From Pseudomonadales bacterium (lineage in GTDB: Bacteria; Pseudomonadota; Gammaproteobacteria; Pseudomonadales; Pseudohongiellaceae), in assembly GCA_022360535.1 (NCBI GenBank), contig JAKSCP010000267.1:1-12605 (forward strand): a stretch of 12,605 bases of DNA. The letters run 5' to 3'. The position numbers and the translations under genes were made by a program. Positions within the stretch are counted from its first letter, which is position 1. The number at the start of each line of letters is the position of its first letter. Below the pieces are notes generated by a model. The model was given only the letters and a program-made list of their open reading frames with translations, was not told the origin of the DNA and made no database searches. Shown here in pieces: positions 6,366-12,605 of this stretch.

Positions 6366-7463
6366 CTAGTTAAATAGAGTAAACAGCGCCAGAACCAGGA
6401 AAGGAGAGGACACCACAGCCGCGAATTTCAGCAAAGCAGCATAATTAAATGGCCACACCTGCATCGCTCGAGCCGTAGCCTTCAGGGATTCAAGCGCCAG
6501 GATATCCTCGTTGCTGCCTTTACTCACCAGATCATCGCCGAGATTGGCCCGCAGGGCGCGGTAACGATCATTAATTGAGTGGAGAAACTTGTCCTGGGCC
6601 TCTCGCATGCGAAACGATGTGGCGTAAAGGGGCAGGAAGAAGGCAATGCTGGTAATCAGCACATAGGAGCCCAACATCGCGAGGTTGTAGAGGGCAAATA
6701 GTTCTGTGCCGAAATTGACAGTGTTGGAGATTACGCCTAACGCTGCGATTGCGCCGAAAACCAGTAAGCCCAGATAGAGTTTTGCAGATTGGGTTTCCAG
6801 GGCGCCCAGCCCACCACAGCCATCGGTATGGAACGGCTGAATATTCACTTTGAACTTGAACATCGCTCGCAGCACCAAATAGGCGAGGTGCAGTCGCAGA
6901 GTGAGATAGCTCAATAAGTAATAAAGGAAGAAAGAATGGACCGGGATAACAAACCCCGCATTGTAGGTAGAAATATCGAACCAGGCCCCAGGCGCCTGAA
7001 TTACTGTGAGCGAGAGCAAAGCTGCGGCGAACCCACAAACATAGGGTAGAAACACCACAAAGCGACTGTTGAGCCGGGCCTTGGTGTAGCGCCGCACTGT
7101 TTTCCAATCGTCCTCACTTGCCTGCAATACACCACTATCCACTAACTGCCGGAGTGTTTTCGGAAACGCGCCGAAATAAGCGCCAGCAATATAAATCAGT
7201 GTGGCGAAGGCAAGGAAGAACTGGTTCCACCAACCAATATCATGCAGGAGATCCAGAGTGAGTTCTGGATTAATCAGTGTGCCTTCCATTGCAGTAATCA
7301 CTGCGGCGGTAAAGCTCGTACTGGCGGCGAAAACTGCGGCGGTTGTTGGCGAGGCGATGGCAAACCTGCCCATTAAGGTTCCTAATCGGTCACCATGGAT
7401 CAGGCAGAATAATCCGATAGGGGAATCGGGGTAGTGTCTGTCCTGTGCCAGCGAGTCACTCAT
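6366..7463 (-). CDS. Multi-pass membrane protein with an HTDGCGGLG motif, function unknown
   Basis: This 365-residue protein has about six hydrophobic segments (roughly residues 82-100, 136-155, 171-200, 230-249, 256-281 and 340-363). A hydrophilic stretch between helices three and four contains FHTDGCGGLGALE (211-223), the most conserved-looking motif. A soluble, mixed-charge region (about 284-335) precedes the last helix. I recall similar H-x-D-x-x-G-G-L-G motifs in uncharacterised bacterial membrane proteins but cannot name the family. No transporter or enzyme signature is clear. ATG 7463 has no good ribosome site. An in-frame ATG at 7373 (Met31) has AGGA 7 nt upstream and is a real alternative start, which would keep all the helices. 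It is divergent from the Kef-type antiporter and 91 nt upstream of the PDLQG operon. Confidence 0.82.
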   Translation of the reverse strand: MSDSLAQDRHYPDSPIGLFCLIHGDRLGTLMGRFAIASPTTAAVFAASTSFTAAVITAMEGTLINPELTLDLLHDIGWWNQFFLAFATLIYIAGAYFGAFPKTLRQLVDSGVLQASEDDWKTVRRYTKARLNSRFVVFLPYVCGFAAALLSLTVIQAPGAWFDISTYNAGFVIPVHSFFLYYLLSYLTLRLHLAYLVLRAMFKFKVNIQPFHTDGCGGLGALETQSAKLYLGLLVFGAIAALGVISNTVNFGTELFALYNLAMLGSYVLITSIAFFLPLYATSFRMREAQDKFLHSINDRYRALRANLGDDLVSKGSNEDILALESLKATARAMQVWPFNYAALLKFAAVVSSPFLVLALFTLFN

Positions 7464-7665
7464 AGTTGCAGGCGTTCAAACTTTTCGAATGGGATAACAG
7501 GCTAAATGTTACCATGGCTGAGTTTTCAACGGTTGCAATGACGGTGCTATCAGTCAGCCAACCAACGCTTGAGTGATCGTGTTTCATGCGTTTGTCGTTG
7601 TAACTCTGGGTACCCACCTCAAGTTGTGCCCCGATCCCTGCTTTTAACAATAGGAACAACCCGTA

Positions 7666-9573
7666 ATGACAGACTTCCTTCTTCTAGCCTTCATTTTTTT
7701 AAGTGCCGGTATCGCAATGGTCCCTATTGCGTCCAAACTGAAGTTGGGCTCAGTCCTCGGCTACTTGCTGGCTGGTATCGCGATCAGTCCACTGTTGGCT
7801 ATTTTGCAGGTGGATGTCATTTCGATTCAGCATTTCGCTGAGTTTGGTGTGGTCATGATGCTGTTCCTGGTTGGTCTGGAGCTTGAGCCGCATATGCTTT
7901 GGGAAATGCGTTCCCGGTTGTTGGGGCTGGGAGGGTTGCAGGTGGCCATAACCGTGGTTGCTGTAGCGGCGATTGCCTTTGCGTTTGGGCAACCCTGGTC
8001 CATCGCCCTGGCCATTGGGCTGGTGCTCTCACTTTCTTCAACCGCCATCGTATTGCAGACCCTGAACGAGCGGGGCTTGATGCGCTCGGACGGCGGGCAA
8101 TCCAGTTTTTCCGTGCTGTTGTTTCAGGACATCGCGGTCATTCCTATGCTGGCATTGATGCCTTTGTTGGCCATGCCGGAGTTAATGGATTCCAGTGTCG
8201 AGATGATTTCTGTAGCTGATGCAGATCATGGGGCAAGTGATGATCACAGTGAGAGTAGCTTCAGCCTGGTGGATGGGCTGCCTGGCTGGCAAGCCACGCT
8301 GATTACCATAGGTGCTATCGCCTTTGTCGTGGTTGGGGGCAGTCAACTGACGCGGCCACTGTTTCGCTTTATTTCCATGGCCCATTTGCGGGAGTTGTTT
8401 ACCGCCACTGCATTGCTGATTGTGATTGGCATTGCTTTATTAATGACCCTGGTTGGACTCTCACCTGCCCTTGGAACCTTTATGGCGGGAGTTGTGCTTG
8501 CCAATAGCGAGTACCGCCATGAGTTGGAATCAGATATCGATCCATTCAGAGGTTTGCTGCTGGGGCTGTTCTTCATGACGGTCGGAGCCAGTATTGATTT
8601 CCAGTTGCTCTCAAACAATCTGGTGGACATTCTGTTGATGACCGGTGGCCTGATCGTACTTAAGGTTATTGTGCTGCTGGTATTGGCTATCAAGTTTAAC
8701 TTGCAGGGTGCGGACCGTTGGTTGTTTTCGCTGGGGCTTGCCCAGGCTGGTGAGTTTGGCTTTGTACTGTTGTCCTATACGGTAGGACTGTCGGTAATAC
8801 CAACTGCATTGGCTGATCAGTTGCTGTTAGTGGTTGCACTATCCATGTTGCTTACGCCGCTGCTGTTTCTCTTGTTCGACAGAGTAATCGCTCCTAGATT
8901 TTCGAAGCAAGACGAGAGAGAGGCTGATGCTATCGATGCCAAACGCAAGGTCATCATCGCCGGCCATGGTCGCATCGGAGGCATCATCAATCGGATGCTG
9001 CGATTGAAAGGCTATGAAGCGACAGTGATCGACTATAGCTCGGAACAATTAGAGATTCTGCGCACTTACAATATTCAGGTTTACTTTGGTGACGCGACCC
9101 GTCCAGATTTACTGCACGCTGCAGGGATTGATGAAGCATCGGTGTTTGTAATTGCTATCGACGGCAAGGAACAAATTACCAATTTGGCCAAGTATGTCAT
9201 GGAGAAGCACCCCCATGTTAAGGTCATCGCTCGGGCAAGAGACCGACATCATGTATACGATCTCTGGTTCTCAGGCTGTCGGGAAATTATTCGTGAGTCT
9301 TACGACAGCTCGTTAAGAATGGGGAGGGTGGTCCTGGAAAATCTGGGCCTCTCTCTGGAAGAGGCTGCGGAGTATGTAGCAAGCTTCACTGAAACGGATC
9401 GCCGTTTCATGCGCGAGATGGCGGACGTCTACGATCCTAGTGTTCCAGCACATAAAAACCCTGAATACGTGGCGAAAGCGCTGGAAGTGAACAAGGCCTG
9501 GCAGGATCAATTTCATAAGCAGAACAAAGAAGATGAGGAAGAACCCATCTCCTTTGTCGAGCTTAAAGAGTAG
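7666..9573 (+). CDS. KefB/KefC-type K+:H+ antiporter (CPA2 family) with RCK domain
   Basis: This 635-residue inner-membrane protein likely mediates glutathione-gated K+ efflux, which acidifies the cytoplasm and protects against electrophiles. Residues 1-410 form the CPA2 exchanger domain: FLVGLELEP (67-75), the Q154-D155 pair in LLFQDIAVIP, and GLSPALGTFMAGVVLANSEYRHELESDIDPF (264-294) with the Kef-type regulatory loop. Residues 427 to about 545 form an RCK_N/KTN domain with the Rossmann motif GHGRIG (433-438), YFGDATRPDLL and IARARDRHH, all as in KefC. A charged tail follows. The length is slightly above E. coli KefC (620), partly from an Asp/His-rich insert at 185-198. No KefF or KefG ancillary subunit gene is next to it. 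ATG 7666 has AGGA 10 nt upstream. KefB versus KefC cannot be decided from sequence alone. Confidence 0.92.
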   Translation: MTDFLLLAFIFLSAGIAMVPIASKLKLGSVLGYLLAGIAISPLLAILQVDVISIQHFAEFGVVMMLFLVGLELEPHMLWEMRSRLLGLGGLQVAITVVAVAAIAFAFGQPWSIALAIGLVLSLSSTAIVLQTLNERGLMRSDGGQSSFSVLLFQDIAVIPMLALMPLLAMPELMDSSVEMISVADADHGASDDHSESSFSLVDGLPGWQATLITIGAIAFVVVGGSQLTRPLFRFISMAHLRELFTATALLIVIGIALLMTLVGLSPALGTFMAGVVLANSEYRHELESDIDPFRGLLLGLFFMTVGASIDFQLLSNNLVDILLMTGGLIVLKVIVLLVLAIKFNLQGADRWLFSLGLAQAGEFGFVLLSYTVGLSVIPTALADQLLLVVALSMLLTPLLFLLFDRVIAPRFSKQDEREADAIDAKRKVIIAGHGRIGGIINRMLRLKGYEATVIDYSSEQLEILRTYNIQVYFGDATRPDLLHAAGIDEASVFVIAIDGKEQITNLAKYVMEKHPHVKVIARARDRHHVYDLWFSGCREIIRESYDSSLRMGRVVLENLGLSLEEAAEYVASFTETDRRFMREMADVYDPSVPAHKNPEYVAKALEVNKAWQDQFHKQNKEDEEEPISFVELKE

Positions 9574-9595
9574 CTATACTCTCCAGCTTGGCCCC

Positions 9596-9611
9596 CCAGC
9601 TTAAGCGCTGG
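9596..9611. terminator. Weak hairpin between convergent kef-type and MHS genes
   Basis: CCAGC (9596-9600) and GCTGG (9607-9611) pair around a six-base loop. It overlaps the stop codon of the MHS gene at a convergent junction of only 27 nt. The stem is short and no U-run follows, so it is at best a weak terminator. Confidence 0.18.
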
Positions 9612-10971
9612 ATGCGGAAAGGCTTTGTCCCGAAGTCTCTGTCAGCATCCAGACACAGATCAGGGACGCCAGGGAAGCCACCGCCATATAGACCGATACC
9701 CAGATGATGGCGTATTCAGTCCATAGGATAGTTGCTATGGTTGGTGCAAAGGCACCGCCCACAATGGCGCCAATCTGATAGCCCAGTGATGCCCCGGAGT
9801 AGCGCACTTCAGTGCTGAACAGTTCTGTATAGAACGCCGCCTGGGGACCATACATCATGCCAAGCGCTCCCAAGCCACCCGATACGCCGACAACCACAAG
9901 TATGAAGTTACCGGTGTCGACCAACGGGAAAAGCACGAATGCCCACAGCCCCATTAGCACTGCGCCCATCATGAAGATTCCCCGACGCCCATTGCGATCA
10001 GAATAGGCTGACGCCCAGGTCTGAAATGGGATTTGAACAGCCGAAGCGATTAGCACCGCTGCCAACATACTATCCCGGCTCATGGCAGCTCCATTGGGAT
10101 CCGACCCATAGGCCAGAATGAACCCAATCAAGATATAGAAACACACTTGAATCGAGAGAAAAGCGCCCGCTGCCAGGGCAATGGTTTTCGGATATTTCAC
10201 CAAGGCTTCAATAACAGGCGAACGTCTGACCACTGGCGTTTCTGGATCATCGGCATGATGCGCTTCACGCACCATCTCCAATTCCTTGAATGCTTCCGTT
10301 TCTTCCAGATGCAATTGGATATACATGCTGATACCAATCAAAAGAACACTGGCCAGGAAAGGAACGCGCCATCCCCAGCTCATGAAAGCCTCGTCAGAAA
10401 CCGTTGCACTGATGCCAATGAATGCGAGGTTAGCCAGGATCACGCCGACTGGAGCACCCGCCTGGGCGAACGAGCCCCAGAATCCGCGTTTGTCTGCCGG
10501 AGCGCTTTCTGTAACCAGCAACATGGCGCCGCCCCATTGGCCACCGATGGCCAGACCCTGAGCGAAGCGCAGGACAGAAAGAATGACTGGCGCTGCGATG
10601 CCGATGCTGGAATAGGTTGGCATTAGACCAATCATGGTTGAGGCAACCCCCATCAATATCAAAGCCAGCACCAGCGTACGCTTACGGCCGATGCGGTCAC
10701 CGAAGTGGCCAAACAGAATGCCGCCCACTGGACGTGCGATAAAGCCAAAGGCGAAGGTGCTGAAAGACAAAATCAGGCCCACGGTTGGAGTGCTTTCCGG
10801 AAAGAACAGGGCCGGGAACACCAGGGCCGCTGCGGTGGCATAGATGAAGAAGTCGTACCACTCAATACTGGTGCCTGCCAGCGCTGTGAGCGCCACGGTC
10901 CGCATATTGGATTTCAGATGAGATTCAGCTTCTTCTAGCTGGGGTGAACTGCTATCGACTTCGCTAGTCAT
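9601..10971 (-). CDS. MHS-family MFS transporter (metabolite:H+ symporter)
   Basis: This 456-residue inner-membrane symporter belongs to the metabolite:H+ symporter branch of the MFS, which includes ShiA (shikimate), KgtP (2-oxoglutarate) and ProP (proline/betaine). The N-terminal SIEWYDFFIYATAAALVFP (about 35-53) is the hallmark start. The conserved loop between helices 2 and 3 is GHFGDRIGRKRTL (88-100), and RFAQGLAIGGQWGGA follows in helix 4 with WGWRVPFLAS further on. A second-half loop, AYSDRNGRRG, repeats the MFS motif. About twelve helices are present, so the protein is complete. It lacks the long coiled-coil tail of ProP, which argues against osmosensing. ATG 10971 has GGAG 5 nt upstream. 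The substrate is unknown, with a carboxylate as the reasonable guess. It is divergent from the SDR gene, with 161 nt between starts. Confidence 0.9.
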   Translation of the reverse strand: MTSEVDSSSPQLEEAESHLKSNMRTVALTALAGTSIEWYDFFIYATAAALVFPALFFPESTPTVGLILSFSTFAFGFIARPVGGILFGHFGDRIGRKRTLVLALILMGVASTMIGLMPTYSSIGIAAPVILSVLRFAQGLAIGGQWGGAMLLVTESAPADKRGFWGSFAQAGAPVGVILANLAFIGISATVSDEAFMSWGWRVPFLASVLLIGISMYIQLHLEETEAFKELEMVREAHHADDPETPVVRRSPVIEALVKYPKTIALAAGAFLSIQVCFYILIGFILAYGSDPNGAAMSRDSMLAAVLIASAVQIPFQTWASAYSDRNGRRGIFMMGAVLMGLWAFVLFPLVDTGNFILVVVGVSGGLGALGMMYGPQAAFYTELFSTEVRYSGASLGYQIGAIVGGAFAPTIATILWTEYAIIWVSVYMAVASLASLICVWMLTETSGQSLSASSA

Positions 10972-11005
10972 GGGCGCTCCGTTTATTCTGCATTTGTTAT
11001 GGGCC

Positions 11006-11028
11006 AGTCTCCGCAGTCTCCCGCGGAG
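11006..11028. repeat. Direct and inverted repeat in the MHS/SDR divergent region
   Basis: AGTCTCC occurs twice (11006-11012 and 11015-11021), and CTCCGC (11009-11014) pairs with GCGGAG (11023-11028) around an 8-nt loop. It sits 38 bp from the MHS start, in the leader or promoter region. It could be an operator or an mRNA hairpin. No U-run is present. Confidence 0.35.
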
Positions 11029-11088
11029 CCAGCATCAAGCACGGGGCTAGTGTACTCTGGCTTGCAAAGCCTTGTCCAAGCATGGAAA

Positions 11089-11098
11089 CTGCCGGCAG
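11089..11098. repeat. 10-bp perfect palindrome upstream of the SDR gene
   Basis: CTGCCGGCAG reads the same on both strands and lies 34 bp before GTG 11133. A regulator site is possible, but ten bases are few and no promoter elements could be placed with confidence. Confidence 0.25.
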
Positions 11099-11132
11099 CA
11101 GTGCATTTTGGATCTATTAAGGAGAGTGAAAG

Positions 11133-11966
11133 GTGGTTTCTGAAAATACCGAGGCGTATGCGGTAGAGAATCTGTTTTCTGTTGCTGGCAAAACGGTGGT
11201 GATCACAGGAGGTACTTCGGGCCTCGGGCTGATCATGGCAGAAGGCTTGTTAAAAAATGGCGCTAAGCTCGTTGTAGCTTCCCGCAAGCAGGAGGCCTGC
11301 GATGCCGCAGTCGAATCACTTTCACCACTTGGCAACATCAAGGCTATCGCCGCAGATATCTCCAATGCGGAAGGTCGTCACAAACTGCGGGATTTCGTTG
11401 AAACCGAGTGTGGCGCCATTAATGTCTTGATTAACAATGCAGGCACCAACTATGCGGCGCAACTGGAAGACTATCCTGATGCTGGATTCGAGAAAGTAAT
11501 CAATACCAATCTTTCCGCAGTGTTTTCGTTAACCAGAGACCTGACGCCTTATCTGGAAAAAGCAGCTTCCGCAGATGATCCATCCCGGGTCATAAATATA
11601 GGCTCAATGGATGGGCTGCACGTGCCCATCGTGCAGCGCGTGCCTACCTTTGCCTACTCGGCCAGTAAGGCCGGCTTGCATCACCTGACTCGCGCGCTGG
11701 CAGTGCATATGGCGCCAAAACACATCACCGTAAATGCGGTCGCACCCGGTTTCTTCGCCAGCAAAATGACCGACTATATCTTCGATCACTATCTTGATGA
11801 CATCGAAGCAGACTGTCCGTTGAAACGAGTCGGTAAGCCCGAAGAAATTGTCGGCATCGTGACCTACTTGATGTCTGCGGCCGGAGCTTACACCAATGGC
11901 ACCACCATACCCGTCGATGGTGGAACCAATATCTCCAAAGGTCATCGAGACTGGATGGAAGAATAG
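11133..11966 (+). CDS. RhlG-like short-chain dehydrogenase/reductase (SDR)
   Basis: This 277-residue cytoplasmic oxidoreductase is a classical SDR. The cofactor loop is T25-G-G-T-S-G-L-G32, followed after strand two by S50-R51-K52, which favours NADP(H). D75 (in ADIS) contacts adenine in this family, and NNAG is at 101-104. The catalytic tetrad is N126, S158, Y175 and K179 (YSASK). The C-terminus has the usual IPVDGGTN. Overall it resembles Pseudomonas RhlG, including RVINIGS preceded by SADDP and the LTRALAVHM stretch. That suggests reduction of a 3-oxoacyl or similar ketone substrate, though SDR substrates cannot be read from sequence. The start is GTG 11133, with GGAGAG 6 nt upstream. A membrane-protein gene follows after 3 nt, so the two form an operon. 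Confidence 0.92.
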   Translation: MVSENTEAYAVENLFSVAGKTVVITGGTSGLGLIMAEGLLKNGAKLVVASRKQEACDAAVESLSPLGNIKAIAADISNAEGRHKLRDFVETECGAINVLINNAGTNYAAQLEDYPDAGFEKVINTNLSAVFSLTRDLTPYLEKAASADDPSRVINIGSMDGLHVPIVQRVPTFAYSASKAGLHHLTRALAVHMAPKHITVNAVAPGFFASKMTDYIFDHYLDDIEADCPLKRVGKPEEIVGIVTYLMSAAGAYTNGTTIPVDGGTNISKGHRDWMEE

Positions 11967-11969
11967 TCT

Positions 11970-12386
11970 GTGACGGTTGCGGCTTCACTAAAACGCCAAA
12001 TCAAAGCGCGACCAGTTTGGATGCAGGGGTTGTTTGTATTCTGTCTCTATATGACTTTCATCTATTTGCCCTGGGATATCTTCATAAAGCCTTTAGGTGA
12101 AGATCAGGAAGTCTGGTTCGGTGTTCTCTTTACTGGCTGGGCGGCGAAATTCGGAGCGCTGTTGCACTGGCTGGTTTACGGTGCTGGGAGTTACGGCTAT
12201 TGGAAAATGAAGTCGTGGATGCGAATAGGGTCGATGCTTTATCTGCTGCAGATCGCTATCGGTATGTTTGTCTGGAGTGTGCTTGATGAAAGAGGCGGTG
12301 GCTGGTTATTTGCTTTAGTCCCTGCAACATTTTTCACTGCGCTAGCGTTCTTGAGTTGGCGATCCAAAGCCCATTTTGTGAATTAG
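11970..12386 (+). CDS. Four-helix membrane protein paired with the SDR, function unknown
   Basis: This 138-residue protein has a basic N-terminus followed by four hydrophobic segments (about residues 19-37, 47-73, 83-104 and 111-129). Notable stretches are YMTFIYLPWDIFIKPL and EDQEVWFGVLFTGWAAKFGALLHWLVYGAGSYGYW, rich in Trp and Tyr with one membrane-near His (LLHWL). It is probably an inner-membrane protein. I recall similar proteins in marine gammaproteobacteria but can give no named family or function. GTG 11970 begins 3 nt after the SDR stop, with GGAAG about 8 nt upstream inside the SDR end, so the two genes are very likely translated from one mRNA. A later ATG (Met18) is possible but would cut the basic N-terminus. 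It is convergent with the next gene, with 2 nt between stop codons. Confidence 0.85.
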   Translation: MTVAASLKRQIKARPVWMQGLFVFCLYMTFIYLPWDIFIKPLGEDQEVWFGVLFTGWAAKFGALLHWLVYGAGSYGYWKMKSWMRIGSMLYLLQIAIGMFVWSVLDERGGGWLFALVPATFFTALAFLSWRSKAHFVN

Positions 12387-12388
12387 CT

Positions 12389-12605
12389 TTAGAGCCCAAC
12401 TACGCGCACAATTTTTCGAGATGATTCGGTTGCAAAAGTGATTGTCAAAGTCACTGATATGGCAGCCAGGCTAATTATTGTTCCCCAGACTATGGAACCG
12501 AAGCTCCAGCCTTGGTCAGCAATAATCAGGATTAGCGAACACAGAAGCAGAAGACTTCCCGAACACTGATAGCAAAGCTTTCGCAACGCTGATTGTCTAG
12601 AATCT
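12389..12605 (-). CDS. C-terminal part of a probable DUF3325 membrane protein, cut by the window edge
   Basis: The frame is open from the right edge to TAA at 12389 and gives about 71 residues. Two hydrophobic segments are visible (SLLLLCSLILIIA and SIVWGTIISLAAISVTLTITF), separated by DQGWSFG. The order ALRK, hydrophobic helix, short G-W-G-type turn, helix and basic end resembles the C-terminal half of DUF3325 proteins. Those are about 110 residues long and often lie beside PepSY-domain membrane proteins and TonB-dependent siderophore receptors. A TTG at 12586 would allow a 65-residue protein, but the frame stays open upstream, so a truncated view of a longer gene is more likely. The family call is from memory of its pattern and is moderate in confidence. 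Its stop is 2 nt from the stop of the convergent neighbour. Confidence 0.55.
   Translation of the reverse strand, partial: DSRQSALRKLCYQCSGSLLLLCSLILIIADQGWSFGSIVWGTIISLAAISVTLTITFATESSRKIVRVVGL

Noticed and set aside
6571..7107. 178-residue minus-strand frame inside the multi-pass membrane gene
   Set aside because: It is an alternative frame of the 6366-7463 gene on the same strand. Its translation lacks coherent membrane or domain structure, whereas the main frame is clearly coding.
7491..7501. GGGATAACAGG shared by 7491-7501 and 3639-3649
   Set aside because: This is an 11-bp match between two intergenic regions with different flanks and no symmetry. It partly resembles the I-SceI site, but the flanks do not match. 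Chance is the simplest explanation.
7456..7659. Minus-strand frame of 67 residues in the region upstream of the Kef gene
   Set aside because: It overlaps the start of the neighbouring membrane-protein gene, occupies the divergent promoter region, and shows no domain, signal or membrane pattern and no ribosome site.
10147..10626. 159-residue plus-strand frame opposite the MHS transporter
   Set aside because: It is antisense to a clear MFS coding region. Its composition is of the shadow type, with no recognisable motif.

Overview
This 12.6 kb window looks like a piece of a gammaproteobacterial chromosome. The glucokinase is of the proteobacterial Glk type, the potassium efflux protein is of the KefB/KefC type, and the drug exporter is close to E. 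coli EmrE. A periplasmic sulfatase, a secreted protein beginning its mature part with 'PDLQG', and several lineage-specific small membrane proteins suggest a marine or other aquatic heterotroph. The exact clade is an inference. No rRNA, tRNA, CRISPR array, insertion sequence, integrase or phage gene was found, and gene density is normal. No intergenic stretch exceeds about 205 bp.

Layout. Positions 64-1743 (+) carry a nucleoside:H+ symporter-like MFS protein and an EmrE-like small multidrug exporter, 15 nt apart. Positions 1771-3529 (-) carry a periplasmic sulfatase followed by a TM2-domain protein with an acidic coiled-coil tail. Positions 3735-4697 (+) carry glucokinase. Its reading frame has no ordinary start codon, and the best start is an ATT behind a good Shine-Dalgarno sequence, just after a three-copy 12-bp tandem repeat. 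Positions 4704-6274 (-) look like a three-gene envelope operon: the secreted PDLQG protein, an unlisted 52-residue two-helix membrane protein, and a small lipoprotein. Positions 6366-7463 (-) encode an unrecognised multi-pass membrane protein. It is divergent from a KefB/C-type antiporter at 7666-9573 (+). Positions 9601-10971 (-) encode an MHS-type MFS symporter, divergent from an RhlG-like short-chain reductase at 11133-11966 (+), which is followed 3 nt later by a four-helix membrane protein (11970-12386). At the right edge the C-terminus of a probable DUF3325 membrane protein runs off the window on the minus strand.

How it fits together. The window is mostly transport and envelope functions: nucleoside import, drug export, carboxylate-type import, K+ efflux, periplasmic desulfation, and glucose phosphorylation in the cytoplasm. 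I see no single dedicated pathway and no clear novel defence or mobile system. The most unusual points are the 5' end of glk, the compact operon with the 52-residue protein, the reductase/membrane-protein pair, and a His/Asp-rich insert in the Kef protein.
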